64,000 nt of DNA from Pseudanabaena sp. (GCA_003249015.1 QBLS01000009.1:1-64000); one strand, 5' to 3'. Counted from the stretch's first letter, positions 34,721 through 43,501 are shown. Notes: generated by a model from the sequence alone, not told the origin. Program-made: numbers and translations.

Positions 34721-36133
34721 TCAATCAATGTATTTCATGACTTCTTCTTTGGTTACTGGCTGATCTGTGTCGCTGGGGATGTCAACAACCACTAAGTAAC
34801 CTTCGATTTTGCCACGCCCGACTTTTTGCAAGGCATCCAAAATTTTGGGCATATCAGACTTGAGTAAACTACCGCGATCGTCGTAAATTTCTAGCGCCGA
34901 GAGGCAACCCAAGGTCGCGTTCCAATCAAAATTTTGGGTACTGACGACCGCAGGCTTATTACTAAAGAAATCGATCGCTGCGCCACTGCCATGAATCCGA
35001 AATAGCGATCGCCCCATACTCCCCGCCCAATAGGTTTGCTGAATTGGCGCATAGTTTCGCCAAGAAACTGGTAACAGTGATTGATAAGCCTGTAAATCAC
35101 CTGTAAATTTGCCCTTTTGCTTGGGTAGAAAAGCAGTTACGCCACTTTCAAAGGGAACGAATAAATTTACGAGAGAGAATTGACCATAGGCATGGAAGTA
35201 TTCATCATCAGGCTGACGGGAAACTCCTTCCATTCGATAAATTCCCTGCGGAGTACGTCCATTTGTGAAATTCCAATCGAGGTTGTGAATTGATTGTAAT
35301 AGTAGCGGCGCTGACCAGAGTTGTCTGTTCTGTTGGACAAATTTACCATTGCGATCTTTGAGAACGGTCAGACATAAAACATCTCGATTGGGACGACAGA
35401 ACACATACATATGTGCCTGCTGCGGTGCAATTTTCCAAGCTAGGAGATCTTTTAGATTAGGCAGATCTGAGCGTTGGGAAACAGAGCTATTCCCATTATT
35501 AATATTTTGTAGCGTAGTTTTTAGATGGAGATCTTGCGCCCACTTGGGAAATCTCTGTTTGACCTTCTGCGTAAGCTTATTAATCTGTGCAGATTGAAGA
35601 CGATCGCCTTGTCCATTGTTCGGATTTATCTCTGGATAAATGGGCGCTTTGGATAGAGCCGAAAAGGCGATCGCTACCCACATCGGGTCAGTACTATCGT
35701 TAATGGTGCGTAAAAACTGTTGCTTTAGTTGGCTATAAACTGCTGGCTTGAGGGTGTAAAGTTGATGCCCAACTTGGAAGGCTGTGTCGATAATTGCTTT
35801 TTGCGGGTCGCTCAGATTATTGGCGGTGGCTAACTGCATCACATTTTCTAAGGCTTGCAATGCATAGTCTTTTTCAGGAGCTAAAACCCCGATCGCCCAT
35901 AGGGACTCTTGCCAATGGGTGAGATGGCGATCGCTAATCGGATATTGCTGAAGATCAAATCGACTTGGTGCAGCTTTTTGTTGTTGATCTAGAATCTGAT
36001 CTTTCCTTGCATTGTCAGTTGCCTTTTGTTGGTAGGCTCGAATCGGTGGTGCTTGGGCAATAACTGGCTGAGGTGGATTTGCCGTAAGCAGTAAGGCGAT
36101 CGCTGATAAAGCACTAGAAACAAAATAATGCAT
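34721..36133 (-). CDS. Exported L,D-transpeptidase-like (YkuD-fold) protein
   Basis: A 470-residue protein with a Sec signal (YFVSSALSAIALLLTANPPQPVIAQA, cleavage near residue 27). The middle is helical. In the C-terminal half, TPQGIYRMEG, LFRIHGSGAAIDF and NATLGCLSALEIYDDRG follow the order of YkuD motifs (HG...; S-H-G-C-x-R). The nucleophile Cys is kept, but the canonical SHGC His is Leu and the following Arg is Ser, so crosslinking activity is uncertain. ATG at 36133 is preferred to an upstream TTG. Periplasmic by inference. Confidence 0.65.
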   Translation of the reverse strand: MHYFVSSALSAIALLLTANPPQPVIAQAPPIRAYQQKATDNARKDQILDQQQKAAPSRFDLQQYPISDRHLTHWQESLWAIGVLAPEKDYALQALENVMQLATANNLSDPQKAIIDTAFQVGHQLYTLKPAVYSQLKQQFLRTINDSTDPMWVAIAFSALSKAPIYPEINPNNGQGDRLQSAQINKLTQKVKQRFPKWAQDLHLKTTLQNINNGNSSVSQRSDLPNLKDLLAWKIAPQQAHMYVFCRPNRDVLCLTVLKDRNGKFVQQNRQLWSAPLLLQSIHNLDWNFTNGRTPQGIYRMEGVSRQPDDEYFHAYGQFSLVNLFVPFESGVTAFLPKQKGKFTGDLQAYQSLLPVSWRNYAPIQQTYWAGSMGRSLFRIHGSGAAIDFFSNKPAVVSTQNFDWNATLGCLSALEIYDDRGSLLKSDMPKILDALQKVGRGKIEGYLVVVDIPSDTDQPVTKEEVMKYID

Positions 36134-36179
36134 AGGTATCAAGAGATAGGGGCAATGCTAATCACTGATTTTATCTTAT

Positions 36180-36224
36180 AAAAAATAAGAGTGGCTGCGC
36201 AAAGCGCCGTCACTCTTATTTTTT
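36180..36224. repeat. Imperfect palindrome beside tRNA-Ala
   Basis: AAAATAAGAGTG (about 36182-36193) pairs with CACTCTTATTTT (36211-36222), with a GC-rich interior containing GCGCAAAGCGC. It lies immediately 3' of the tRNA on its strand and could end its transcript. Confidence 0.75.
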
Positions 36225-36228
36225 CTGA

Positions 36229-36301
36229 TGGAGCTAAGCGGATTCGAACCGCTGACCCTCTCAATGCCATTGAGATGCGCTACCAACTGCGCTATAGCCC
36301 C
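36229..36301 (-). tRNA. tRNA-Ala (GGC anticodon)
   Basis: The minus strand folds as a cloverleaf. Acceptor GGGGCTA pairs with TAGCTCC (one G-U), the D-arm is GCGC/GCGC, the anticodon stem is TCTCA/TGAGA with loop ATGGCAT (anticodon GGC), and the T-arm is AGCGG-TTCGAAT-CCGCT. The discriminator is A. The 3' CCA is not encoded. Confidence 0.93.
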
Positions 36302-36360
36302 TTTACTGATTTATCAGCTTATCTATAATCTCGCAGATTGTTTTTAATGTCAAATTCAAT

Positions 36361-36423
36361 TTTTCCTTACCATTAAAAATGTTCCACGCCAAAGGCGTGG
36401 AACATTTTTAATGGTAAGGAAAA
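36361..36423. repeat. Longest perfect palindrome, loop AAA, overlapping an ABC gene end
   Basis: 30-nt perfect arms (36361-36390 and 36394-36423) surround AAA. The last four codons (FPYH) and stop of the sugar ABC ATPase gene (36408 leftwards end) lie in the right arm. Confidence 0.93.
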
Positions 36424-37568
36424 TGTAAAGTCTTGCCAGAGCTAGCGTCAAAGGCATAGAGCTTATTAAGATCAAGCTTCCAAAAACTGCGATCGCCAAT
36501 TTGCCAATGCTGTTCTAGCCCCACATCAGCAGAAACTCTGGCTCTAATTTCCATGTCATTGCCGCCATTATTTACCTTAAGTAACACAATCGTCTCCGAA
36601 CCAAGGGCTTCGACTAGCTCCACAGTGCCCTCGATATCGGCATAGTCAGCATTTGACGGTTGTAAATCTTCTGGACGAAAACCTAATATAAAATCGCGAT
36701 CAGCTTTGGGAAGGGATATTTGATCGAGAGATATGGCTTTCAATATTCCCTCTCCACTTAAATTTCCATCTTGATCTATGGAGACAGGCAAAAAGTTCAT
36801 TGGTGGAGAACCCATAAATCCTGCCACAAATTGATTTGCTGGCTTCCGATAAATATTTAAAGGTGTGTCTACTTGCTGAATGTCACCCTTGTTCAGTACC
36901 ACAATGCGATCGCCCATGGTCATTGCTTCGACTTGATCGTGGGTCACATAAATCGTGGTCACTTGCAACCGCTTTTGTAACTGCACAATTTGAGAACGGG
37001 TGTCGCTGCGTAGCTGAGCATCCAGATTTGAGAGCGGCTCATCCATCAAAAAAACTTGCGGGTTACGGGCGATCGCTCGACCAAGGGCAACTCGTTGTTT
37101 TTGACCACCTGAGAGATCCTTTGGCTTGCGTGATAGTAAATGGGAAATCTGCAAGGACTCGGCAACCTGCTGCACCCGACTGTCAATCTCGGCGCGGCGC
37201 TTTTGATTTGCCGCCGCGAACCAAGCGAGTTTTGTGAATAGGGATAACTTTTGCGATCGCTGTCTCCGCAGACCAAAGGCAATGTTGTCATACACCGTCA
37301 TATGGGGATAGAGCGCATAGCTTTGAAAGACCATCGCAATGTCACGCACTTTTGGCGGTAAATGATTGATCTGGCGATCGCCCAAATAGATGGAGCCATC
37401 ACTAACTTCTTCTAGTCCCGCGATTAGTCTTAATAGAGTGCTTTTACCACAACCTGAGGGGCCTACTAAAACCATAAATTCGCGATCGTTAACCTCTAAG
37501 TCAATATCTTGAAGTACGACATTCTGACCAAATTTTTTAGTAACGTTACGCAAGCGCACAGGAGCCAT
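36408..37568 (-). CDS. Sugar-type ABC transporter ATP-binding protein (UgpC/MsmK-like)
   Basis: A 386-residue CUT1-class ATPase. Walker A is VGPSGCGKSTLLRLIAG, Q-loop VFQSYALYPHMTV, signature LSGGQKQRVALGRAIAR, Walker B FLMDEPLSNLDAQLR, and switch His YVTHDQVEAMT. A C-terminal TOBE/OB domain starts after residue 240 (GFMGSPPMNFLPV, ILGFRPEDL). Such shared ATPases serve sugar or glycerol-phosphate importers; no permease or binding protein is adjacent. ATG at 37568 replaces an upstream TTG. C-terminus ends inside a palindrome. Confidence 0.92.
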   Translation of the reverse strand: MAPVRLRNVTKKFGQNVVLQDIDLEVNDREFMVLVGPSGCGKSTLLRLIAGLEEVSDGSIYLGDRQINHLPPKVRDIAMVFQSYALYPHMTVYDNIAFGLRRQRSQKLSLFTKLAWFAAANQKRRAEIDSRVQQVAESLQISHLLSRKPKDLSGGQKQRVALGRAIARNPQVFLMDEPLSNLDAQLRSDTRSQIVQLQKRLQVTTIYVTHDQVEAMTMGDRIVVLNKGDIQQVDTPLNIYRKPANQFVAGFMGSPPMNFLPVSIDQDGNLSGEGILKAISLDQISLPKADRDFILGFRPEDLQPSNADYADIEGTVELVEALGSETIVLLKVNNGGNDMEIRARVSADVGLEQHWQIGDRSFWKLDLNKLYAFDASSGKTLHFPYH

Positions 37569-37642
37569 CGCCAAGTATCCCAACCAATTAACTGCTCTAA
37601 AGTATAGCCGTAGCCACTCGTCTTCTGGAGTAGTGCGGAGAG

Positions 37643-37678
37643 TTTTTTGAAAGTGCTACCCCGCCGCGCTTTCAAAAA
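37643..37678. repeat. Degenerate palindrome upstream of rlmN
   Basis: TTTTTTGAAAG and CTTTCAAAAAA remain paired around an unmatched GC-rich interior. TATAGCCGTAGCC at 37604 resembles the left end of the composite element at 10413. Confidence 0.5.
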
Positions 37679-37733
37679 ATTTCTGGGTTTTAAGTTTGCT
37701 AAAATTTAAGCATATTAAATTTTTCACCATGCC

Positions 37734-38792
37734 ATGACTGCCAATATGACCACCAATAAAACCACTCAGGATCTTCCGTTGTTGGGGCGATCGCTTGCTG
37801 AACTGAGCGAGTGGGTGGAGTCGCAGGGGCAGCCCCGCTATCGAGGTAAGCAACTTCATGAATGGCTCTACGAAAAAAGCGCTCGAAGTATTGGTGATAT
37901 TACGGTTTTTCCGAAGTCATGGCGCGAACAGTTTGCCCTAAATCCTAGTGCGGAGGTGGGGCGATCGCAGATTTATCTACACAAACAGACCCGTGATGGC
38001 ACGGAGAAATTTCTCCTAAAACTTGCCGATGGTGAAATTGTGGAAACTGTGGGTATTCCCACCAGCAAGCGTCTGACCGTTTGCGTTTCCACTCAGGTGG
38101 GTTGCCCGATGGCTTGTGACTTTTGTGCGACTGGCAAGGGTGGTTTTCGGCGCAACTTAGCAAAACATGAAATTATCGATCAAGTGCTGACAGTGCAAGA
38201 AGTCATGCAGCAGCGCGTTAGCCACATCGTATTTATGGGCATGGGTGAGCCATTGCTCAATTACGATAATCTCGTTGGTGCGATCGCGGTAATTAACAAA
38301 GACATCGGCATCGGTCAGCGCAATATCACCGTCTCGACAGTCGGCATTCCCAACCAAATCCCCAGATTTGCTGAAGAACATTTGCAAGTCACCCTTGCGG
38401 TGAGCCTCCATGCTCCGACTCAAGAAGTCCGCGCTCAAGTAATTCCCTCTGCCGATCGCTATCCCTTAGCGGCGCTGATGAATGACTGCCGCGAGTATGT
38501 GGATATTACAGGGCGCAGAATTAGTTTTGAATACACATTGCTGGCTGGCGTGAATGACTCGCCAGAGCAAGCGGAAGAGCTGGCGAACCTAATCCGTGGT
38601 TTCCAAAGTCACGTTAATCTCATTCCCTATAACCCTGTCGATGACGCTGACTACAAACGCCCTAGCGAGAGAGCGATCCAAACCTTTGTGCGAATTTTAG
38701 AAGATTACAAAATTGCGGTGAGTGTGCGACGTACTAGAGGTCTAGAGGCTGATGCAGCTTGTGGACAGTTGCGCGGTCAACATGCTAGATAA
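37734..38792 (+). CDS. rlmN: 23S rRNA/tRNA adenine C2-methyltransferase RlmN
   Basis: RlmN is a radical-SAM enzyme that methylates A2503 of 23S rRNA and A37 of some tRNAs. The 352-residue protein shows the CxxxCxxC cluster in [16 protein letters not shown], the [11 protein letters not shown] motif, and the C-terminal second catalytic cysteine in [13 protein letters not shown]-terminal [14 protein letters not shown] is also characteristic. First ATG at 37734; a second lies at 37746. Convergent with nothing; followed by a palindrome. Confidence 0.95.
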   Translation: MTANMTTNKTTQDLPLLGRSLAELSEWVESQGQPRYRGKQLHEWLYEKSARSIGDITVFPKSWREQFALNPSAEVGRSQIYLHKQTRDGTEKFLLKLADGEIVETVGIPTSKRLTVCVSTQVGCPMACDFCATGKGGFRRNLAKHEIIDQVLTVQEVMQQRVSHIVFMGMGEPLLNYDNLVGAIAVINKDIGIGQRNITVSTVGIPNQIPRFAEEHLQVTLAVSLHAPTQEVRAQVIPSADRYPLAALMNDCREYVDITGRRISFEYTLLAGVNDSPEQAEELANLIRGFQSHVNLIPYNPVDDADYKRPSERAIQTFVRILEDYKIAVSVRRTRGLEADAACGQLRGQHAR

Positions 38793-38823
38793 CGATTGGC
38801 GGCGCTTCGCGCCGCCAATCGTA
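38793..38823. repeat. Palindrome after rlmN, loop TTC
   Basis: 14-nt perfect arms (ACGATTGGCGGCGC) surround TTC. It begins directly after the rlmN stop codon. Confidence 0.9.
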
Positions 38824-38869
38824 TGTTTTTAGAGTTTTAAGTCAGCGCCAAGCGCTGTATGGGAAAGAA

Positions 38870-39583
38870 ATGAATCAAGTAACTGAACCAATATCTCTGC
38901 CTGATAATTTAGAGGACGCGATCGAGCAGGCGATCGCCTCGGTACATTTGGCGATCGCCAATGGCTCCAGTCGCGTCATCGCCGATCTCAGGTTTCCAGA
39001 ATTAAAAATCAGCCCCATCTCCTATGAATTTGCTGTCAGTTTTAACCAGAAATACGGCAAAGCTTGGCAAGCTATCTTTGCGGATGCAGGTGCGGCGGCG
39101 CTAGCAAAGCGGGAATGGGCGGATCTCGACATATCAGTGCGTGGTGTAAATGAAGGTCGCCGCGCTGTGCGCGAAGAAGATCAAGCCTTTTTAGTGATTG
39201 AGCCAACATCGATTGAGGTGGAGCAGGTCGAAAAGTTAGTGCAACTAGCAGGCGATCGCCCCTTCGTGATGCTCAATCCCCGACTAGAAAATAGTGAAGT
39301 TGGTTTAGGACTAGCAGCGCGGCAGATGCGCGATCGCTTTTTAAGTACTTTTGAGACTGCATACTACATCAAGCCTCTAGAGCTAGGAGCGTTGTGGCGT
39401 TGCTATCCGCAGTCATGGGAGATCTGGCAGCAGACCGAATCCGATGGAATGCAGCAATTAGCCGAAGTCCCACAGCGCCCATCTACTGAGGATATTGAGC
39501 GGCTATTTCGCCAAAAGACAGGACAAAAATCAGGCTCATTTTTGGAAAGCTTGCAACAGTTTTTTAATGCTCTATCGAGATAG
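38870..39583 (+). CDS. DUF1995 family protein
   Basis: A 237-residue protein of a cyanobacterial and plastid family of unknown function (DUF1995; plant homologues are chloroplast proteins). LPDNLEDAIEQAIASVHLAIANGSSRVIADLRFPELK is the family N-terminus; FVMLNPRLENSEVGLGLAARQMRDRFLSTFETAYYIKPLELGALWRCYPQSWEIW is the conserved middle. Soluble. Starts at ATG 38870, 78 bp after rlmN on the same strand. Confidence 0.85.
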   Translation: MNQVTEPISLPDNLEDAIEQAIASVHLAIANGSSRVIADLRFPELKISPISYEFAVSFNQKYGKAWQAIFADAGAAALAKREWADLDISVRGVNEGRRAVREEDQAFLVIEPTSIEVEQVEKLVQLAGDRPFVMLNPRLENSEVGLGLAARQMRDRFLSTFETAYYIKPLELGALWRCYPQSWEIWQQTESDGMQQLAEVPQRPSTEDIERLFRQKTGQKSGSFLESLQQFFNALSR

Positions 39584-39620
39584 TGGCTATTCCCAAAAGT
39601 GTAGCGATTCATGAAAATAA

Positions 39621-39704
39621 TAGGGCTTCGACACTTCGACAAGCTCAGTGCATCGCTTCGCTCAGCCAACTGTATACGCTGGCTGAGCGAAGTCGAAGCC
39701 TCTT
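39621..39704. repeat. GGCTTCGAC MITE-like element fused to a Uma2 relic
   Basis: The long left arm (GGCTTCGACACTTCGACAAG...GCTCAGCC) and short right arm (GGCTGAGCGAAGTCGAAGCC) match other copies. Its right end passes straight into Uma2-like coding sequence with no AT-rich tail, so the junction marks an insertion or deletion. Confidence 0.8.
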
Positions 39705-39939
39705 TCAAATCAAAGGTGCGCTCTATGCTGAAGCAGCGATCGCTAACTATTGGCTGTTTAACTTAATTGATAATCGATTGGAAGTATACAGCGAACCTTA
39801 TACAGATGCTCAAGGAAAAGGTAACTACGCTCATAGAAGATATGTATTGGATAGTCAGTCTGTTAGCTTGAACATATTTCCCAATGAAGATTTAAGCTTG
39901 GAGCTAAATAAAGTTTTACCCAAAACTTTTCAAGAATGA
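39704..39939 (+). pseudogene. C-terminal relic of a Uma2 family gene
   Basis: The frame reads YAEAAIANYWLFNLIDNRLE, VYSEPYTDAQGKGNYAHRR, then a DSQSVSLNIFPNEDLSLELNKVLPK tail. YAEAxIxNYWxFNLxDNRLEVY is the conserved end of Uma2 proteins. The N-terminal ~100 residues, including the fold's active-site strand, are replaced by the MITE-like element. The open frame upstream is repeat sequence only. Confidence 0.75.
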
Positions 39940-40035
39940 TCGTGGAGCGAAGTGTTGCCGTAATTCTTGGGTTTTAAGTCAGCACAAAGCGCTGTAGACT
40001 ATTTCAGCAACATGAATAATCATTACTAATTAAAA

Positions 40036-40935
40036 ATGTTGAAGTTTGTCCGTAAGTTAACTAGCCTCGCCATTTACACAGGATTGTGTCTGGGAACAGT
40101 TGGCAGCATAGCCCCTGTATTCGCTGAAGATAGCAGTCTGGGGATCATCATGCGGCGTGGGCATTTGCGGGTCGGCATTGATGCGGCGATCGGGGGGCCC
40201 TATATGTTTTGGGATGCCAAAACCCAGTATTACAATGGATTTGAGCTTGAGATTATTCGGGAAATTGCCTCAAGATTAAATATTGAGCCTCGTCCTATTA
40301 ACGTGCCTTGGTCAGCCCAGCCCGAAAGTTTAGCTTCACGACAGGTCGATATTTTGATCAGCGCTAGAGAAGAAGGGGGGCTGGACAGTGGTAACACCAA
40401 GGGAAAATTTATCGAAACCACATCCTATTACCGTAATTCTCAACGGCTGTTAGTGAGGGCTGATGCTGGAACAAAAATCCGCTCTTTACGAGACTTGATC
40501 GGCAGACGGGTAGGAGTTGTTGCTAACAGTGGTGGAGCCGCGATCGCTGAAACCTATAATAAAAATAGAGGCAATGCCATTCGTTTATTCTCATCGCGAG
40601 ATCTTGATCGGATGGTAATTCAACTGCGCGATCGCCAACTTGATGCGCTAATTTTGGATGAGCCTGTGGCAGTGTGGCAAGTCCGTAATAATCCTAACTT
40701 TAGCGTTGTTGGTGAACCGCTAATTCCGATCCGTCTCGTGGCGGTTATAAATAAAGAAGATGTTTCACTCAAGAAAGCTGTGGATAAAGCTTTAACAGAG
40801 ATGCGACAAGAGGGTAAACTCGAACAAATACTAAAAAGGTGGAACCTGTGGGAAGGTCAGAAAACTTTAAAATCAACAAAGGACTTGCCAGCTATGGTCT
40901 TAGCGATCATTACGCAATCCTCGGTCTACCGATGA
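40036..40935 (+). CDS. Periplasmic amino-acid-type solute-binding protein (family 3)
   Basis: A 299-residue protein with signal peptide KFVRKLTSLAIYTGLCLGTVGSIAPVFA (cleavage near residue 30). The SBP family 3 fold follows: MRRGHLRVGIDAAIGGPYMFWD, YYNGFELEIIREIASRLNI, VDILISARE, and GRRVGVVANSGGAAIAE. Typical members bind polar amino acids for ABC import. The last ~20 residues (KSTKDLPAMVLAIITQSSVYR) overlap the J-domain gene in another frame and do not look like family sequence, so the stop may have shifted. Confidence 0.85.
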   Translation: MLKFVRKLTSLAIYTGLCLGTVGSIAPVFAEDSSLGIIMRRGHLRVGIDAAIGGPYMFWDAKTQYYNGFELEIIREIASRLNIEPRPINVPWSAQPESLASRQVDILISAREEGGLDSGNTKGKFIETTSYYRNSQRLLVRADAGTKIRSLRDLIGRRVGVVANSGGAAIAETYNKNRGNAIRLFSSRDLDRMVIQLRDRQLDALILDEPVAVWQVRNNPNFSVVGEPLIPIRLVAVINKEDVSLKKAVDKALTEMRQEGKLEQILKRWNLWEGQKTLKSTKDLPAMVLAIITQSSVYR

Positions 40936-41729
40936 CCACTGACGCGGCACAAATTCGCAAGAAATTTCTTAAATTAGCCAAGGTATTGCACCCTGACGTG
41001 TTTGGAAGATCTGACGAAGAAAAGGAAATTGCTACCAAATACTTTTCTAAAATGGTCAGTCCTGCTTATCAAGTTCTCAATAGCGATCGCGATCGCGGTG
41101 AGTACCTAGCGACTTTGAGAATGTTTGCTCAGACCAAGAAGCAAAGGCAGGAAACGCCAACTCTGACAACAGAGCTTTCGCAGAAGCTCTATCGTATTCC
41201 CCATGAAATTACTTATAAGCAATATGTAGAGCAGGTTTCACCTAAGCAATATGAAACCCTAGACTCGATTTTGGAATACACCGAATTACTGAGCGAACTA
41301 AACCTCGTCTACTTGCTCACCCAAAACAGTTTGAGCTTAACCACAAGTAGCAGTGCTGCCGCAGCTAATCCATCCCAGAGTTCGACTCAACCCACTGAAC
41401 CTGTCAAGCCCGCTCAATCGCCAGCATTGCGAAACCTCAACATGGCTGAGCTATTTATCAGTAAAAAGCAATGGAGTGATGCGCTCAAAGAACTGATTAC
41501 TGCGGAAAAGCTCGATCCTAATAATGCCAAAGTCTATGCTCTTAAAGGATTGGCACAAATGAATCAAAATGCTGCTGCGATCGCCAAAGCCAGTTTCCAA
41601 AAAGCGCTTAAACTTGATCCCAAAGAACCCACAGCCTTGAAATATCTTAGCCAAGTCAGCGCTCCAGCCAAGCCCCCTGAAAAGCCTCCAGAAAAAAAAG
41701 GCGGACTTTTTGGCTGGGGTAAGAAGTAA
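40839..41729 (+). CDS. J-domain protein with TPR repeats
   Basis: Residues 23-90 form a DnaJ domain with the required HPD (KVLHPDVFGRSDEE), which stimulates DnaK ATPase. NFKINKGLASYGLSDHYAILGLP is the cyanobacterial N-terminus of this type. A Ser/Pro linker (150-195) leads to two TPRs (ELFISKKQWSDALKELITAEKLDPNNAKVYALKGLAQ, then AAAIAKASFQKALKLDPKEP) and a KGGLFGWGKK tail. Starts at GTG 40839 (or GTG 40848), overlapping the binding-protein gene by up to 97 nt. Intact. Confidence 0.8.
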   Translation: MEPVGRSENFKINKGLASYGLSDHYAILGLPMTTDAAQIRKKFLKLAKVLHPDVFGRSDEEKEIATKYFSKMVSPAYQVLNSDRDRGEYLATLRMFAQTKKQRQETPTLTTELSQKLYRIPHEITYKQYVEQVSPKQYETLDSILEYTELLSELNLVYLLTQNSLSLTTSSSAAAANPSQSSTQPTEPVKPAQSPALRNLNMAELFISKKQWSDALKELITAEKLDPNNAKVYALKGLAQMNQNAAAIAKASFQKALKLDPKEPTALKYLSQVSAPAKPPEKPPEKKGGLFGWGKK

Positions 41730-41810
41730 TTAGATGCCGCGCTCTGTGCGGCATTTGTGGCATTTAATTGGTGGGAATTAGTCTTGTTATTTTAAGTTGA
41801 GGCAGGTGCA

Positions 41811-42827
41811 TTGGATTTCCGAAAACTAAAATACTATCGACATAACTCTTTGATTTTAGTCGCTAGTAGTGATCAACAGCTTTTATCGACAATCTCAGAA
41901 GTGGCTGCTGCGGAAAAATACAACTGCACCATTGCTCATGATGGTGAATGCGCTTGGCAGTTGATTCTCCAAATGAAGCCTGCAATCATTCTGGCGGACT
42001 GGACTATGCCCGATGTATCAGGGCTAGCCCTATGTCATCGCACTAAGTCGAATTTAGAACGTCCTGATTTAGTAGCGATTTACTTTATTTTGATTGTGGA
42101 AGCCTTTAACTATAGGCAACGCCAAATTGGTTTTGAAACGGGCGTGGATGAGTTTATCGGTAATCCTATTGATCCGTCAGAATTAAGGACAAGATTGCGG
42201 GCTGGGTTGCGGGCAAGTGCATTGATGCAGTCTTTAACATGGACGAACCAAAGATTACTCGCCCAAAATGATCTCTTAGAGGCTCTAGCCCTATCTGATC
42301 CCTTGACGAAGGTATTAAGTAAGGAAGCCTTTGCCAAAGTGATCCCCAAAATGACCAACCAATTTAGGGGTTATGGAAGTTATAAAAGCTATAGCTGTTT
42401 AAGTATTTTAATTATTAATATTGATCGTTTTCATGAGACTGTTCAAGACTACGGGGAAAGTATTGGCGATGAGGCAATTAAGGCGATCGCAGGTCGTCTT
42501 GCCCATAGCTGCATGGCAAATAGCCTGATCTATCGATATGGTTTAAATGAGTTTGTCTGTGTGACCCCGCACCATGACACGTCAGATAGTGAAAGTCTTG
42601 CTAACAGTTTATTGGCGAGTATTCGTAGCCATCCGATCGCAGTTTCTTCAGGGTTGCTCTTCCCTTTGACGATTAGTATCGGTGCTGTAGTGATTTCTCT
42701 AGAATCCCATGATCTAGATAATTTAGATTCAGATAGTAGCTTTAGCAAGTTAGTATCCTTTGCCGAAAAATCCCTTGAGCGATCGCAAAAAGCTGGCGGC
42801 GATCGCGCCTTTATCGAAAGACTTTAA
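41811..42827 (+). CDS. Response regulator with degenerate GGDEF domain
   Basis: A 338-residue protein. Residues 14-135 are a receiver (ILVASSD; phosphoacceptor Asp in AIILADWTMPDVSG; Lys replaced near FIGNPIDP). A coiled linker follows, then a GGDEF-type domain (LSDPLTKVLSKEAFAK; IINIDRFHETVQDYGESIGDEAIKAIA). The active loop is YRYGLNEFVCV: GGDEF is GLNEF, so cyclase activity is doubtful. Translation likely begins at TTG 41811 after a GAGG. May bind c-di-GMP or act as a receptor. Confidence 0.8.
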   Translation: MDFRKLKYYRHNSLILVASSDQQLLSTISEVAAAEKYNCTIAHDGECAWQLILQMKPAIILADWTMPDVSGLALCHRTKSNLERPDLVAIYFILIVEAFNYRQRQIGFETGVDEFIGNPIDPSELRTRLRAGLRASALMQSLTWTNQRLLAQNDLLEALALSDPLTKVLSKEAFAKVIPKMTNQFRGYGSYKSYSCLSILIINIDRFHETVQDYGESIGDEAIKAIAGRLAHSCMANSLIYRYGLNEFVCVTPHHDTSDSESLANSLLASIRSHPIAVSSGLLFPLTISIGAVVISLESHDLDNLDSDSSFSKLVSFAEKSLERSQKAGGDRAFIERL

Positions 42828-42828
42828 G

Positions 42829-42980
42829 TATAGCTATTTCAGATAAGAGTTAGGGCTTCGACGCTTCGACAAGCTCAGTGCATCGCTTCGCTCAGCCAAC
42901 GTATACTGCTGGCTGAGCGAAGCGATGCACTGAGCTTGTCGAGGCGTCGAAGCCTCTTCCAAATATTTAAAATTGCTATA
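42829..42980. mobile_element. Complete MITE-like element with TATAGC/GCTATA ends
   Basis: A 152-bp unit. TATAGC (42829-42834) and GCTATA (42975-42980) bound it. The interior has 44-nt arms (42854-42897 and 42911-42954) with one mismatch, around 13 nt. An inverted copy at 45519-45643 shares both outer flanks (ATAAGAGTTA; AATATTTAAAATTG). No transposase is present. Starts 2 bp after the GGDEF gene stop. Confidence 0.8.
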
Positions 42981-43021
42981 TAAGCCCTGTAATCCCATCA
43001 AACAATAAATTAGAAATCAAA

Positions 43022-43432
43022 ATGTCCCAAAGTAAAGCTGACCCAAGTACCAGTAACAGCTATGAACCACAGATTTTGCAAAGAGCTGAAATAGCTTTAC
43101 GTTGTGCGCCTTTCACGGTGAAACTCTTTGCGGATATGGCTCTCCAAGGTGTAAATCTGCGGGCGATCGCAGGAAATGAAGGAGTCAAAAATCAATATCT
43201 AACTAGCTTTAATAATTTAATTGCCACAGAAAATTCTTTGTTATGGTTGATTCAAGTCGGTATCTTGCGCCGAGAAGTTGATGGACAAGGCATTACTGAT
43301 AGCTTTAGGCTTACGCCCATGGGACATTTGCTTTTAGAAAAATGGCGATCGCAGAGTAATTTCCCGACGGCAAGCATAAGCGATCGCCTCCAAAATCTCT
43401 GGGCGCAGATTCAAATATCTCGATTCCTATAA
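43022..43432 (+). CDS. Npun_F0494-like cyanobacterial protein
   Basis: A 136-residue soluble protein. ILQRAEIALRCAPFTVKLFADMALQGVNLRAIAGNEGVKNQYL and SLLWLIQVGILRREVDGQGITDSFRLTPMGHLLLEKW recall a conserved cyanobacterial family (Npun_F0494) with a winged-helix flavour. Function unknown. It sits between the two inverted MITE copies, alone, on the plus strand. Confidence 0.65.
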   Translation: MSQSKADPSTSNSYEPQILQRAEIALRCAPFTVKLFADMALQGVNLRAIAGNEGVKNQYLTSFNNLIATENSLLWLIQVGILRREVDGQGITDSFRLTPMGHLLLEKWRSQSNFPTASISDRLQNLWAQIQISRFL

Positions 43433-43467
43433 AAAATTAAGGCGGCGCTTTGCACCGCCTTAATTTT
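43432..43467. repeat. Palindrome, loop TTT, at the end of the Npun_F0494-like gene
   Basis: AAAAATTAAGGCGG and CCGCCTTAATTTTT pair around a GC-NNN-GC-like centre with one mismatch. It overlaps the stop region of the gene ending at 43432. Confidence 0.85.
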
Positions 43468-43501
43468 TGCAAGTGTAAAGTGACTCTAAAACAAGTCATG
43501 C

